A stretch of 64,000 nt of DNA, taken from Desnuesiella massiliensis. Its GTDB lineage: Bacteria; Bacillota; Clostridia; Clostridiales; Clostridiaceae. The stretch lies in contig NZ_LN879456.1 of NCBI RefSeq assembly GCF_001403615.1, positions 992,001-1,056,000 of the forward strand, read 5' to 3'. A program made the position numbers and the translations under genes. The notes under the pieces were generated by a model. It made no database searches, had not been told where the DNA came from, and saw nothing but the letters and a program-made list of their open reading frames with translations. Positions within the stretch are counted from its first letter, which is position 1. Each line of letters begins with the position of its first letter. Shown here piece by piece: positions 1 through 8,059 of the stretch.

Positions 1-1095
1 TTGATGACAAGGATATATTTCGCCATCTGGAGTTATAGCTACATATTCATGACCTGCACCACAACCGCTTATTCTCTTATAAACACAAGGTCCACCTTGT
101 AAATCAATATTAAAATGATAGAATTTGAATTCTTCTCCTTCTTTATGCCTCTTCAACATTTCACTGTATAACTTATCATATTGAAGAAAAATAGTAGGTA
201 AATCCTCTTCTCTTAAACTGAGCTCATGATCCTCTGGTAATACTACAGGTTCTACTGATATTTCATCAAAATTTTCATTGGCTAGAGCCATAACGTCTTC
301 AAAAAAATCCATGTTATTTCTAGTGAAGGTTCCTCTTACATAGTATTGTTTTGACTTATCTCTCTTATCTACCATTTTTTTGATTTTAGGCATTATTGAG
401 TCATAGGTTCCGCTGCCATCATATCTTATTCTAACGCTGTCATTTACATCCTTTCTACCATCAATAGACAACACTATATTACCCATATTTTTATCAATAT
501 ATTCCATAATTTCATCATTTAATAAAGTGGCATTGGTAGTCATGGTAAATCTGATATTTTTATTAAATAGCTTTTCTTGCTCTCTAGCGTAGTCAACTAT
601 TTCCTTTATATTTTCGAAGGCCATAATTGGCTCTCCTCCAAATAAATCCACCTCAATATTTCTTCTTGGTCCAGATTTCTTTATAACAAAATCTATGGCT
701 TTCTTACCAACCTCCACAGACATCATTTTTCTCTTTCCTTTATATTCCCCTTCTTCTGCAAAACAGTACTTACACTTTAAATTGCAGTCATGAATTATGT
801 TCAAACATAGTGCCTTAATATATGAAGGAGAATTATCATTCATAGCAATACTTTCATATAAATCTAAGGAATATAGCATACCTTCAGAAATAAGTTCTTT
901 TACGTCTTGAAGAGCCTCTTTTATTTCTTCTTCTTTATATTTACCTTTAAAAACTTCTATTAACTCTTGTTCTTCTCTTAATTTATTTTCATCTAAAAGA
1001 TCATAGACTAGCTCGTCTACCATGTGGACACTTCCACTATTTACATCTATAACATAATATTCATTATCTTGTATAAATTTATGAATTAATGACAT
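1..1095 (-). CDS. scfB: SCIFF peptide maturase, radical SAM/SPASM protein (3' end off window)
   Basis: This radical SAM enzyme is known in clostridia to install thioether cross-links on the SCIFF peptide. The first 365 residues are in the window; the family is roughly 450 long, so the C-terminus lies beyond the left edge. The N-terminal part (about 1-85) looks like a peptide-binding domain. The radical SAM cluster motif CNLKCKYC follows at about 104-111, then an FGGEP motif, and the first SPASM-type cysteines appear near the edge (GGPCVYKRISGCGAG, then YPCHQ). The start has an SD GGGAGG ahead of ATG. The substrate gene scfA lies just upstream, which makes the assignment very safe. Confidence 0.95.
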   Translation of the reverse strand, partial: MSLIHKFIQDNEYYVIDVNSGSVHMVDELVYDLLDENKLREEQELIEVFKGKYKEEEIKEALQDVKELISEGMLYSLDLYESIAMNDNSPSYIKALCLNIIHDCNLKCKYCFAEEGEYKGKRKMMSVEVGKKAIDFVIKKSGPRRNIEVDLFGGEPIMAFENIKEIVDYAREQEKLFNKNIRFTMTTNATLLNDEIMEYIDKNMGNIVLSIDGRKDVNDSVRIRYDGSGTYDSIMPKIKKMVDKRDKSKQYYVRGTFTRNNMDFFEDVMALANENFDEISVEPVVLPEDHELSLREEDLPTIFLQYDKLYSEMLKRHKEGEEFKFYHFNIDLQGGPCVYKRISGCGAGHEYVAITPDGEIYPCHQ

Positions 1096-1123
1096 TTTTT
1101 ATTTTCCTCCCAACTAAATACAA

Positions 1124-1147
1124 GGCAGTAACTATAAAGTTACTGCC
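1124..1147 (-). promoter_or_regulatory. Perfect hairpin between scfA and scfB
   Basis: A perfect 10-bp inverted repeat (arms 1124-1133 and 1138-1147, 4-nt loop) fills the scfA-scfB gap. In the transcribed (minus) direction no U-run follows it, so it is more likely an mRNA-stability or partial-attenuation element than a full terminator. It would let the precursor peptide be made in excess over the enzyme; that role is inferred. Confidence 0.6.
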
Positions 1148-1159
1148 AAATAGTTAAAA

Positions 1160-1297
1160 CTAGTTTTCACAAGCTAAGTTAGCTACTGTACATGAAGTCT
1201 TACATGCTGATTGACAGGAGTTAGCACACTCTTTGCATCCTGGCTTGCTTAGGCTATTCTTTATATTTGTTTTGTTTATTGTTCTGATATGTTTCAT
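1160..1297 (-). CDS. scfA: SCIFF ranthipeptide precursor (six Cys in forty-five)
   Basis: The 45-residue product begins MKHIRTINKTNIKN and carries six cysteines in its second half (residues 21, 24, 28, 32, 36 and 43), which is the defining pattern of the SCIFF family. These peptides are ribosomally made and modified by the adjacent radical SAM protein ScfB. The start has an SD TGGAGG and a TATAAT-like -10 upstream. The peptide's biological role is not established; work in other clostridia has suggested a link to quorum-type signalling. Confidence 0.95.
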   Translation of the reverse strand: MKHIRTINKTNIKNSLSKPGCKECANSCQSACKTSCTVANLACEN

Positions 1298-1331
1298 TGC
1301 TACATTCCTCCATTCATATTTTTCCTACTAA

Positions 1332-1337
1332 ATTATA
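1332..1337 (-). promoter_or_regulatory. Probable -10 box of the scfA promoter
   Basis: On the minus strand a perfect TATAAT lies 35 bases upstream of the scfA start. The -35 region at 17-18 bp spacing is only weakly matched (TTTATT-like), so the call rests on the -10 and its position between the TIGR04086 gene and scfA. Confidence 0.4.
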
Positions 1338-1366
1338 ACATATAATTTTATGCAAATAAAGAGTTT

Positions 1367-1738
1367 CTATATATTAATTCCAAGCATTCCAGATAAAGCA
1401 CCTATGGCCATTGCTATCATAAATTTGTATAGTGTAACCATGTTGAGTATTGAATTGCTACCATTTCCAATTAAAAATATGAGAGTAACTATGATCATAT
1501 AAATAAAGGCCACAATAATCCCTACTATATAGCCTCGCTTGCCTATGGATTTAGAAGCAAACATGGCGCCATATACGATACTTAAACAACTTATCACTAG
1601 ATATACTACAGAATTTGTTTTCTCACTAGTATCTACAAAACTCATAAAGATTGCATAGATCACTAACATTATTATAGTTAATATTACTGCTCTAAGAATC
1701 CCCTTGCTTATTTTAGTAATATTTTCAATATTGTTCAT
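1367..1738 (-). CDS. TIGR04086-family four-helix membrane protein
   Basis: The 123-residue protein is almost entirely hydrophobic, with about four membrane segments (roughly 15-35, 44-62, 70-92 and 102-120). It matches, from memory, the TIGR04086 family that sits beside SCIFF genes and yajC in clostridia. Its function is unknown. The ATG is preceded by GGGGGTG, but that SD lies in the 3' arm of a terminator-like hairpin (1740-1785), so translation may be limited on read-through transcripts. Neighbours are yajC upstream and scfA downstream. Confidence 0.8.
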   Translation of the reverse strand: MNNIENITKISKGILRAVILTIIMLVIYAIFMSFVDTSEKTNSVVYLVISCLSIVYGAMFASKSIGKRGYIVGIIVAFIYMIIVTLIFLIGNGSNSILNMVTLYKFMIAMAIGALSGMLGINI

Positions 1739-1739
1739 A

Positions 1740-1785
1740 AAAACACCCCCTATGTTTAATTATTTATGTAGCTAGGGAGTGTTTT
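1740..1785 (-). terminator. Terminator after yajC, overlapping the next gene's SD
   Basis: Two 13-base arms (1740-1752 and 1773-1785) pair completely, with one G-U pair, around a 20-base loop. On the minus strand the 3' arm runs into a U-run directly before the ATG at 1738. The structure therefore looks like an intrinsic terminator whose 3' arm contains the SD of the TIGR04086 gene. Confidence 0.75.
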
Positions 1786-1837
1786 ATTACTTTATTCAGA
1801 TAATATTTCTATTTCCAATGTTATAAATTTATATTGC

Positions 1838-2125
1838 TTACTTTGACTCAGTATCAGTACTTTGAGCCATAACATTTGATATTCCTTGTTTAGATAGCTT
1901 TACTCTAGCCCTATCTGGACCAGATTCTAGGATTACATAATCATCTTTAATAGTTATGACCTTCCCGATTATGCCTCCCCTAGTTAGAATTTCATCATTT
2001 ACCTTTAAATCTTCAAGCATCTGATTATACTTCTTTCTTCTCTTGCTTTCTGGTATAAAAATAATAGCATAGAAAAGTCCAAGCATTAATATTATTGGTA
2101 GAATATTAACTAGTATATTTTGCAT
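1838..2125 (-). CDS. yajC: Preprotein translocase accessory subunit YajC
   Basis: This 95-residue protein has one N-terminal membrane helix (about 5-24), then the YajC signature PESKRRKKYNQMLEDLKVND and a GGIIGKV turn. YajC associates with the SecDF-YidC accessory complex in the cytoplasmic membrane. The start has a strong SD (GAAGGAGG). It lies 21 bp downstream of tgt, the usual tgt-yajC arrangement; secDF is not in the window. Confidence 0.95.
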   Translation of the reverse strand: MQNILVNILPIILMLGLFYAIIFIPESKRRKKYNQMLEDLKVNDEILTRGGIIGKVITIKDDYVILESGPDRARVKLSKQGISNVMAQSTDTESK

Positions 2126-2146
2126 ATTTATCCTCCTTCCTATAAT

Positions 2147-3277
2147 TTAAGCTCTTCCATTCCATTGGGAAAGCTTTTCATTCTTAAAATCTTCGAAATA
2201 ATCGCCATCTATAGCGCTTCTTATTTCTTCCATTAGTTTATTATAAAAATATAAATTGTGCAATACACAAAGTCTCATAGCAAGCATTTCTTTTGCTTTA
2301 AAAAGATGTCTTATATAAGCTCTTGTATAGTGCTTACAGGCAGGGCATTCACAGCCTTCATCAATAGGGCTTCCATCAAGCTCGTACTTAGCATTCATTA
2401 AATTTATCTTTCCTTCTTTAGTAAACACATGACCATGTCTTCCATTTCTCGCAGGCAGAACACAATCAAAAAAGTCTACTCCTCTTGAAACTGCTTCAAG
2501 TATATTACTTGGAAGTCCTACTCCCATCAAATATATAGGCTTATCTTGAGGAAGAAATGGTACCACCGCATCAATTATTCTATACATCTCCTCATGGGTT
2601 TCACCTACTGCTAATCCTCCTATGGCATAGCCCTCTAAATCCATTTTAGAGATAGTCTTAGCATGCTCTATTCTTATATCTTCATAAACCCCACCCTGAT
2701 TTATACCAAAAAGCATCTGCTTCTTATTAACAGTGTCATCTAGGGAATTAAGCCTATCCATCTCAATTTTACATCTTTCTAACCATCTTGTAGTTCTTGC
2801 TACTGACTTTTCTACATAATCCCTAGAAGAAGGGTTTGGTATACATTCATCGAAAGCCATGGCTATAGTAGACCCTAAATTACTTTGAATTTGCATGCTT
2901 TCCTCAGGTCCCATAAATATTCTTTTACCATCAATATGAGAGTTAAAGTAGACTCCCTCTTCTTGAATCTTTCTCATGGCAGAAAGAGAAAAAACCTGGA
3001 ACCCACCTGAATCTGTTAATATGGGTCTATCCCAGTTCATAAACTTATGTAATCCCCCCATTTGCTTTACTACTTTATCCCCTGGTCTCAAATGCAAATG
3101 ATAGGTATTAGATAGCTCTACTTGACATCCAATATCCTTAAGATCCATAGAGGAAACAGCTCCTTTAATAGCAGCCAAAGTCCCCACATTCATAAAAACA
3201 GGAGTTTGTATTACTCCATGAGGAGTATGAAATTCTCCTCTTCTTACTTTACCTGTTTTTTTCAATAATTTATACAT
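2147..3277 (-). CDS. tgt: tRNA-guanine transglycosylase
   Basis: Tgt exchanges guanine at position 34 of GUN-anticodon tRNAs for preQ1, a step in queuosine synthesis. The 376-residue length is typical. Visible motifs include DSGGFQVFSL around the first catalytic Asp, the GGLAVGE loop, the second catalytic region DCVLPARNGRHG, and the C-terminal zinc site CECPACKHYTRAYIRH. The start has the SD AAAGGAAG. It follows queA directly, and the two act in consecutive queuosine steps. Confidence 0.97.
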   Translation of the reverse strand: MYKLLKKTGKVRRGEFHTPHGVIQTPVFMNVGTLAAIKGAVSSMDLKDIGCQVELSNTYHLHLRPGDKVVKQMGGLHKFMNWDRPILTDSGGFQVFSLSAMRKIQEEGVYFNSHIDGKRIFMGPEESMQIQSNLGSTIAMAFDECIPNPSSRDYVEKSVARTTRWLERCKIEMDRLNSLDDTVNKKQMLFGINQGGVYEDIRIEHAKTISKMDLEGYAIGGLAVGETHEEMYRIIDAVVPFLPQDKPIYLMGVGLPSNILEAVSRGVDFFDCVLPARNGRHGHVFTKEGKINLMNAKYELDGSPIDEGCECPACKHYTRAYIRHLFKAKEMLAMRLCVLHNLYFYNKLMEEIRSAIDGDYFEDFKNEKLSQWNGRA

Positions 3278-3309
3278 ATATTCACTTCCTTTAATTCTTA
3301 ACTCATTCC

Positions 3310-4335
3310 CTAGTTTATAAACATAGCATCCCCAAAACTAAAGAATCTATATTTCTCTTTTACAGCCATATTATAAGCTTTCATTATATTTTCTTGTCCC
3401 GCTAAGGCACTAACAAGCATTATCAGCGTGGATTCAGGCAAATGAAAATTTGTAATAAGAGCATCAACAATCTTAAATTTATATCCAGGATATATGAAAA
3501 TATCCGTCCATCCACTTTGTGCTTTTACTTCTCCTTCATTATTACCTATGGTCTCTAAAGTTCTACAGGAGGTTGTTCCTACAGCAATAATCCTTCCTCC
3601 TTTTTTCTTTGTTTCATTAATTATTCTTGCGCTTTCCTCACTTAATTCATAGTGCTCAGCATGCATATTATGCTGCTCTATATTTTCTACCTTTACTGGT
3701 CTAAAAGTACCTAGTCCTACATGAAGAGTTAAATACACTATATTTACACCTTTATCCTCTATTTCTTTTAATAACTCTTTAGTAAAATGTAGTCCTGCTG
3801 TGGGAGCTGCCGCAGACCCGCTTTCTTTCGAATACACCGTTTGATATCTCTCCTTGTCCTCTAAGGCAGCTTTTATGTAAGGAGGTAAAGGCATTTGTCC
3901 AAGCTCTCCTAGAACCTGTTCAAAAATCCCATCATAATAAAACTTAATTATTCTGTTTCCATCTTCCTTTACTTCTAGTATCTCTGCAGTGAGTTTTCCG
4001 TGACCAAAAGAAAATCGCTTTCCAGGTATGGCCTTTTTACCTGGCTTAGCTAGAGTCTCCCAAATATCCCCCTCTATTCTTTTCAATAGCAAAAACTCTA
4101 TTTTTCCACCACTGCCTTCTTTTTCTCCAATCAACCTTGCAGGTAGCACTCTAGTATCATTCAATACCATGGTATCTCCTGATTCTAAATATTTAACTAT
4201 GTGTTTAAATACACCGTGATCTATTTCTCCAGTATCTTTATTTAATCTTAACAGCCTAGAATTAGATCTATCCTCAAGAGGATATTGCGCTATAAGCTCT
4301 TCTGGTAGATCAAAATAAAAATCATGAACCTTCAA
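3310..4335 (-). CDS. queA: S-adenosylmethionine:tRNA ribosyltransferase-isomerase
   Basis: QueA moves the ribosyl part of SAM onto preQ1 in tRNA to form epoxyqueuosine. The 341-residue protein starts MKVHDFYFDLPEELIAQ, the classic N-terminus, and contains SGSAAAPTAGLHFT and THVGLGTFRPV-like blocks. I chose the TTG at 4335, 6 bases after AGGTG, rather than the GTG at 4344, because it gives the family N-terminus and a workable SD spacing. It lies between ruvB and tgt, as in B. subtilis. Confidence 0.95.
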   Translation of the reverse strand: MKVHDFYFDLPEELIAQYPLEDRSNSRLLRLNKDTGEIDHGVFKHIVKYLESGDTMVLNDTRVLPARLIGEKEGSGGKIEFLLLKRIEGDIWETLAKPGKKAIPGKRFSFGHGKLTAEILEVKEDGNRIIKFYYDGIFEQVLGELGQMPLPPYIKAALEDKERYQTVYSKESGSAAAPTAGLHFTKELLKEIEDKGVNIVYLTLHVGLGTFRPVKVENIEQHNMHAEHYELSEESARIINETKKKGGRIIAVGTTSCRTLETIGNNEGEVKAQSGWTDIFIYPGYKFKIVDALITNFHLPESTLIMLVSALAGQENIMKAYNMAVKEKYRFFSFGDAMFIN

Positions 4336-4353
4336 AAATAACACCTTCTTCGT

Positions 4354-5406
4354 CTATAATCCTTTATCAAATATTGAATATTGTTTTAAATCCTTATTAT
4401 CTTCCTGTACATTTATTATTTTTCTATTTAAATGCTTATATGCTTTTTCTGTAGCTACTCTTCCTCTTGGAGTTCTTATTATAAAGCCTTTTTGTAAAAG
4501 ATAAGGTTCGTATACATCTTCTATGGTGTCTAATTCTTCTCCTATAAAATAGGATAGGGTTTCTATACCTACAGGTCCACCATTAAAGTTATCAATAATG
4601 GCTTCTAAAATTTTATTATCTATTCTATCAAAGCCCTCATTATCCACTTCTAACAATTCTAAGGCAAATCTAGCTATATCATAATCAATAATATTGTTTC
4701 CTTTTACCTGAGAATAATCTCTTACCCTCTTTAAAAGCCTGTTAGCAATTCTAGGGGTTCCCCTAGATCTTCTTGCTATTTCTAAGGCACCCTGTTCATT
4801 GATACCACAATTTAGTATATCTGAAGAACGTACTATAATCTCTTTAAGTTGCTCTTCTGTATAAAACTCCATAGAACAAAGCACTCCAAATCTATCTCTT
4901 AAGGGAGAAGTAAGAAGTCCAATTCTGGTAGTTGCACCTATTAAAGTGAATTGGCATAAATCCAATCTTATGGATTTTGCCGAAGCTCCTTTTCCAATTA
5001 TTATATCTAGAGCATAGTCTTCCATAGCAGGATATAGTATCTCTTCTACACTTCTATTTAATCTATGTATTTCATCAATAAATAAAACATCATTATCCTG
5101 TAGATTTGTAAGTATGGCTGCTAAATCCCCAGCTCTTTCTATAGCAGGTCCAGAAGTGATTTTTAAATTTCCCTTCATTTCCTTTGCAATTATATTAGCT
5201 AAAGTAGTTTTGCCTAGCCCCGGAGGACCATAAAGTAAAACATGATCTAAAGCTTCTCTTCTACTTTGAGCGGCTTGGATAAATATATTAAGCCTTTCCT
5301 TAACCTTATCTTGGCCGATATATTCCCCAAGCTTTTGTGGTCTTAAACTATATTCGCTATTTACATCTTCCTCTACAGCATTAGCTGTTATGATTCTATT
5401 ATCCAT
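4354..5406 (-). CDS. ruvB: Holliday junction branch migration ATPase RuvB
   Basis: RuvB is the hexameric AAA+ motor that drives branch migration at Holliday junctions with RuvA. Its 350 residues show an N-terminal RPQKLGEYIGQ segment, Walker A GPPGLGKTT (about 60-68), Walker B with DEIHR, sensor 1 GATTR, and a C-terminal winged-helix DNA-binding domain containing TPRGR. The start has SD GAGGGG. It lies 41 bp downstream of ruvA, in one operon with queA and tgt. Confidence 0.98.
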   Translation of the reverse strand: MDNRIITANAVEEDVNSEYSLRPQKLGEYIGQDKVKERLNIFIQAAQSRREALDHVLLYGPPGLGKTTLANIIAKEMKGNLKITSGPAIERAGDLAAILTNLQDNDVLFIDEIHRLNRSVEEILYPAMEDYALDIIIGKGASAKSIRLDLCQFTLIGATTRIGLLTSPLRDRFGVLCSMEFYTEEQLKEIIVRSSDILNCGINEQGALEIARRSRGTPRIANRLLKRVRDYSQVKGNNIIDYDIARFALELLEVDNEGFDRIDNKILEAIIDNFNGGPVGIETLSYFIGEELDTIEDVYEPYLLQKGFIIRTPRGRVATEKAYKHLNRKIINVQEDNKDLKQYSIFDKGL

Positions 5407-5447
5407 CTTAAATCCCCTCTTAAAATATGCAGATAAAATTTTTAAAT

Positions 5448-6047
5448 TTAGCCCATTAAATATTTTAGAGATTCTTTAATTATATCTTCTAAAGATTCTT
5501 CTTTACTACAACGACTTATGGCCTTTTCAGCCTCTTTAGGAGAATAGCCTAAGGCTATTAAAGCTTCCAAAGCCTCATTTAAATTTATAATACTTCTATT
5601 ATTTAATGGATTTTCATCCTCATTTGCAAAGTTAATCAATTCTTCTGGTTTAATCTTGTCTTTAAGTTCTAAAATTATTCTCTGAGCAGTTTTTTTACCC
5701 ACTCCGGGAGCTTTAGTTAAAATATTCTCCTCTCCTTGAAGTATAGCATACTTAAGGTTATTTGCTGTAGCTATAGATAGCAATGAAAGGGCCGCCTTTG
5801 CACCTATTCCATTGATAGTGAGAAGGAGTTTGAACATATTAAGTTCGTCCTTAGTTAAAAATCCATATAATCCTATAAAATCTTCTCTTACTATTTGTTC
5901 TAAATACAAAATTACACCATCGTTAATCTTTGGCATTTCGGACATAGTACTTCCAGAAGTATATACCCTATAACCTATTCCACCGCACTCCACTATGACA
6001 TAATCTTTATTTATACCAACGTAAGTGCCTTTAATATATTCATACAT
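5448..6047 (-). CDS. ruvA: Holliday junction recognition protein RuvA
   Basis: RuvA binds four-way junctions as a tetramer and loads RuvB. The 199-residue protein begins MYEYIKGTYVGINKDYVIVE (OB fold). It has two helix-hairpin-helix motifs in the middle (LLTINGIGAKAAL and APGVGKKTAQRIILELK) and a C-terminal three-helix domain (about 150-199) that contacts RuvB. The start follows a GGGGGTG SD. A promoter (6091-6119) and the terminator behind bofC suggest that the ruvAB-queA-tgt operon starts here. Confidence 0.97.
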   Translation of the reverse strand: MYEYIKGTYVGINKDYVIVECGGIGYRVYTSGSTMSEMPKINDGVILYLEQIVREDFIGLYGFLTKDELNMFKLLLTINGIGAKAALSLLSIATANNLKYAILQGEENILTKAPGVGKKTAQRIILELKDKIKPEELINFANEDENPLNNRSIINLNEALEALIALGYSPKEAEKAISRCSKEESLEDIIKESLKYLMG

Positions 6048-6090
6048 TTTAGTTCACCCCCAGCACATCTATATTAAAAGTCTATATAAT

Positions 6091-6119
6091 ACTTTATCAT
6101 TTAAAAGAAAATAATTCAA
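6091..6119 (-). promoter_or_regulatory. SigA-type promoter for ruvA
   Basis: On the minus strand TTGAAT (6114-6119) is followed, after exactly 17 bp, by TAAAGT (6091-6096). It lies about 45 bp upstream of the ruvA start and downstream of the bofC terminator. Confidence 0.5.
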
Positions 6120-6151
6120 GAACATTAGTTTTGTGTATACTATACTAGAGC

Positions 6152-6188
6152 AAAAAACCCTTCAAGCCTTAGCTCAAAGGGTTTTTTT
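6152..6188 (-). terminator. Terminator after bofC
   Basis: The AAAAAACCCTT arm (from 6152) pairs with AAGGGTTTTTT (to 6188) around a short loop. T-runs flank it on both strands. It sits directly at the bofC stop codon and separates bofC from the ruvA operon. Confidence 0.8.
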
Positions 6189-6780
6189 ATGATTGAAACT
6201 CTGTTAATTGTTCTTCCGCTTCTTCTTTGGTATTAAATTTTAACTCATAGTTTCTTAAAATTCTTCTATCTCCCTCAGGTAAGCTTTCAATAGATTTTTT
6301 AGTTACGTCGTTAACTCTATCTTCAATAATCAACTTACCATCATTATCGCTCTTAAAAATTGCTATAAATCCATTTTCTACACCTAAGTAATATTTATTT
6401 GCCTCAAAATTACCAGATGATTCTTTAATAAATATTATTTCATTTTTGTCAAAGGAATAAAGCTTATACCCTTCCTTTGCATAAAAATCCTCTAAGGTAG
6501 ACTTTTGAATTTTGTTACCTAACTTTTCCTTCAACTCAAAAACAGTAAGCTTCCCTACTTCCTCAACTTTACCATTAGTAGAATTCTTTGTTCTTAAGAC
6601 TATCTTTGCATTATCATTTATCATATCAGCACTAGAAAGCTGATTATAGGTGTTCTTCTCTTCATCTTTACTCTGAGAATTATTTAAATAATTAGCACTA
6701 ATATTATAGCTAATAAAAAAAGTACTGAAAACTAATAATAAACCACAAATAAATATAAAAATATTTTTTTTACGTAACAT
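6187..6780 (-). CDS. BofC-like exported protein
   Basis: The 197-residue protein has one N-terminal membrane anchor or signal (about 6-30) and an extracytoplasmic domain. Its LPEGDRRILRNYELKFNTKEEA segment resembles the BofC C-terminal domain. In B. subtilis BofC, in the forespore intermembrane space, inhibits the SpoIVB protease and so delays SigK activation. The gene lies just upstream of ruvA, as bofC does in B. subtilis, which supports the family call. I chose ATG 6780 (MLRKKN), 7 bp after GAGGAG, over an upstream ATG that overlaps the SD. Confidence 0.8.
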   Translation of the reverse strand: MLRKKNIFIFICGLLLVFSTFFISYNISANYLNNSQSKDEEKNTYNQLSSADMINDNAKIVLRTKNSTNGKVEEVGKLTVFELKEKLGNKIQKSTLEDFYAKEGYKLYSFDKNEIIFIKESSGNFEANKYYLGVENGFIAIFKSDNDGKLIIEDRVNDVTKKSIESLPEGDRRILRNYELKFNTKEEAEEQLTEFQS

Positions 6781-6863
6781 AATATCACTCCTCATTGGAT
6801 ATTATGTCCATTTAAACTTACTGTTATACCTATTATAGGTAATTATTAATAAGAGTTATTCAT

Positions 6864-6900
6864 CTCATCCTTCAGAGAATTCAGCATTATGGTATACCTC
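6864..6900 (-). pseudogene. Degraded second copy of the yebC 3' end
   Basis: This stretch repeats the last codons of yebC (8771-8812). The inner 24 bases (6877-6900) are identical, and the rest differs by two substitutions and a 5-base deletion. In frame on the minus strand it reads EVYHNAEFSEG then stop, against EVYHNAEFPEGWDE in yebC. It lies 85 bp upstream of bofC, where the end of yebC would lie if the two genes had once been adjacent. Confidence 0.85.
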
Positions 6901-6967
6901 ATGGTGGACGTAGAGCCCAAGATTTTCAATATCATGATGTAAAAATCCACTAGTATTTTCAACACTT

Positions 6968-7017
6968 TTCTAAATGTATATATCATTATTGATTATTATA
7001 TTTCAATACATTTAGAA
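6968..7017 (-). terminator. Possible terminator after the GNAT gene
   Basis: Perfect 11-base arms (6968-6978 and 7007-7017) flank a 28-base AT-rich loop. The arm sequence CTAAATGTA/TACATTTAG is the same as in the yebC terminator at 8649-8688. No good U-run follows on the minus strand, so termination is uncertain. Confidence 0.35.
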
Positions 7018-7088
7018 TAACTTCAAAAAATTCAACTTCCTCAAATTTGAGGTAATTCAAACTTAAAAAATTTCTACATTAATATATA

Positions 7089-7520
7089 TTAATCGTTGCT
7101 TTCATTAATACTTAAATTTCTATAAATCAAGTCATCTCTTTCCTGAAATCTAAGTGACTGCCAAAATTTGTTTCCTAAGTCATTCGAACTAAATACAACA
7201 AGTGCAACTTTATTTATTTCTTCTTCCTTTAAAGCCTTTAAAGCTGCATTTACTAGATTTTGGCCAACCCCATTTCTACGATAATCGGGATTAACTGCTG
7301 TATGATAAATATATCCTCTTCTTCCGTCATGACCACATAATATTACTCCCACTATCTTATTTCTAACTTGAGCAACGAAATTTGTAGTAGGATTTCTTCT
7401 CAAAAATTTTTCTATTCCCTCATAGGAGTCGTCTAAACTACGCATGCCCATCCCTTTTGTGTTTGTCCATAATTGATACACTTCATCATAATCTTCAATT
7501 GATAGCAATCTTACTTGCAT
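7089..7520 (-). CDS. GNAT-family N-acetyltransferase
   Basis: The 143-residue protein matches the Gcn5-related fold. It has an N-terminal VRLLSIEDYDEVYQLW block, a central strand VGVILCGHDGRRGYIYHTAV, and the acetyl-CoA motif DYRRNGVGQNLVNAAL (about 78-93). The substrate cannot be told from sequence; single-domain proteins of this kind acetylate amino groups of metabolites, peptides or antibiotics. The start has a good SD (GGAGG, 8 bp). It is the largest gene of the accessory pocket between bofC and yebC. Confidence 0.85.
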   Translation of the reverse strand: MQVRLLSIEDYDEVYQLWTNTKGMGMRSLDDSYEGIEKFLRRNPTTNFVAQVRNKIVGVILCGHDGRRGYIYHTAVNPDYRRNGVGQNLVNAALKALKEEEINKVALVVFSSNDLGNKFWQSLRFQERDDLIYRNLSINESND

Positions 7521-7802
7521 ATTAACTTACCTCCAAAATCAACTTGTTATTTATTTTTATATTTTATAATTATTCCCACAAAATTATTCAACACCTATTG
7601 TGAAAATCCTCTTAAAAATAAAAAAATCATCCCCTAGGTTTTAACCCAAGAGCTGCCTTATAATGATAAAAATATCCTTTCTTACTTATGATAGAATTAT
7701 ATTTATTTTCTAAGAATATTATGTAACACTTTAAAGTTAATTAAACCTTAACTGCAGCATATAATATAATAAATAATTTATGATGGTAGGTAGGTAGATA
7801 TT
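7521..7802. other. AT-rich intergenic stretch, with a -10 box for the small plus-strand ORF
   Basis: No convincing coding frame is visible here. A plus-strand TATAAT (7760-7765) has only a weak TTAATT at -35 spacing and lies 37 bp before the small ORF at 7803. Directly ahead of that ORF is a short GGTA tandem repeat (about 7785-7796). The rest appears featureless. Confidence 0.4.
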
Positions 7803-7883
7803 ATGGCAATGCTAGTTCTGTTTATAATAGGGATTATGAGCATAATAGAATGTATCCCAAAGACAAATAAGAAAAGAAGGTAG
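7803..7883 (+). CDS. Putative 26-residue hydrophobic peptide, toxin-like
   Basis: On the plus strand a 27-codon frame encodes a peptide starting MAMLVLFIIGIMSIIEC, a single membrane-spanning stretch, with a basic tail (KTNKKRR). That organisation is shared by many type I toxin peptides and small membrane proteins of Firmicutes. A TATAAT lies upstream, and a 9-bp hairpin (7876-7884 with 7891-7899) overlaps the stop. The only SD-like sequence is the GGTAGG repeat. I do not recognise a specific family, and it could be a chance ORF in accessory DNA. Confidence 0.35.
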   Translation: MAMLVLFIIGIMSIIECIPKTNKKRR

Positions 7884-7900
7884 CCCCTAAGCTGCCTTCA

Positions 7901-8059
7901 CTACTCTTCCTTAATACTCCAAGATAAGCTGCCTAACTTATTCTTTAATTCTAAACACTTATCATAATCTAAATACTGTGTTTCTATCCATATGCCTTTA
8001 TTGTCATTTCTTAGATAGACTTTTACTGCTACAAAATAAGGATAATACAGAACTAATTT
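7901..8059 (-). pseudogene. Remnant of an unidentified gene
   Basis: A minus-strand frame of 52 codons ends at 7901 and has protein-like composition (for example VAVKVYLRNDNKGIWIETQY, and a closing LSWSIKEE). It has no ATG, GTG or TTG start and is closed upstream by a stop at 8060-8062. I read it as the 3' remnant of a decayed gene; its family is not recognised. Confidence 0.4.

Noticed and set aside
6968..7017. Hairpin similar to the yebC terminator as part of the same duplication
   Set aside because: Its order relative to the yebC remnant is opposite to that expected from copying yebC plus its terminator, so shared arms may be coincidental or separately derived.
7039..7052. 14-bp perfect palindrome CCTCAAATTTGAGG
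   Set aside because: It is isolated, with no second copy, no promoter beside it and no known regulator; too little to call an operator.
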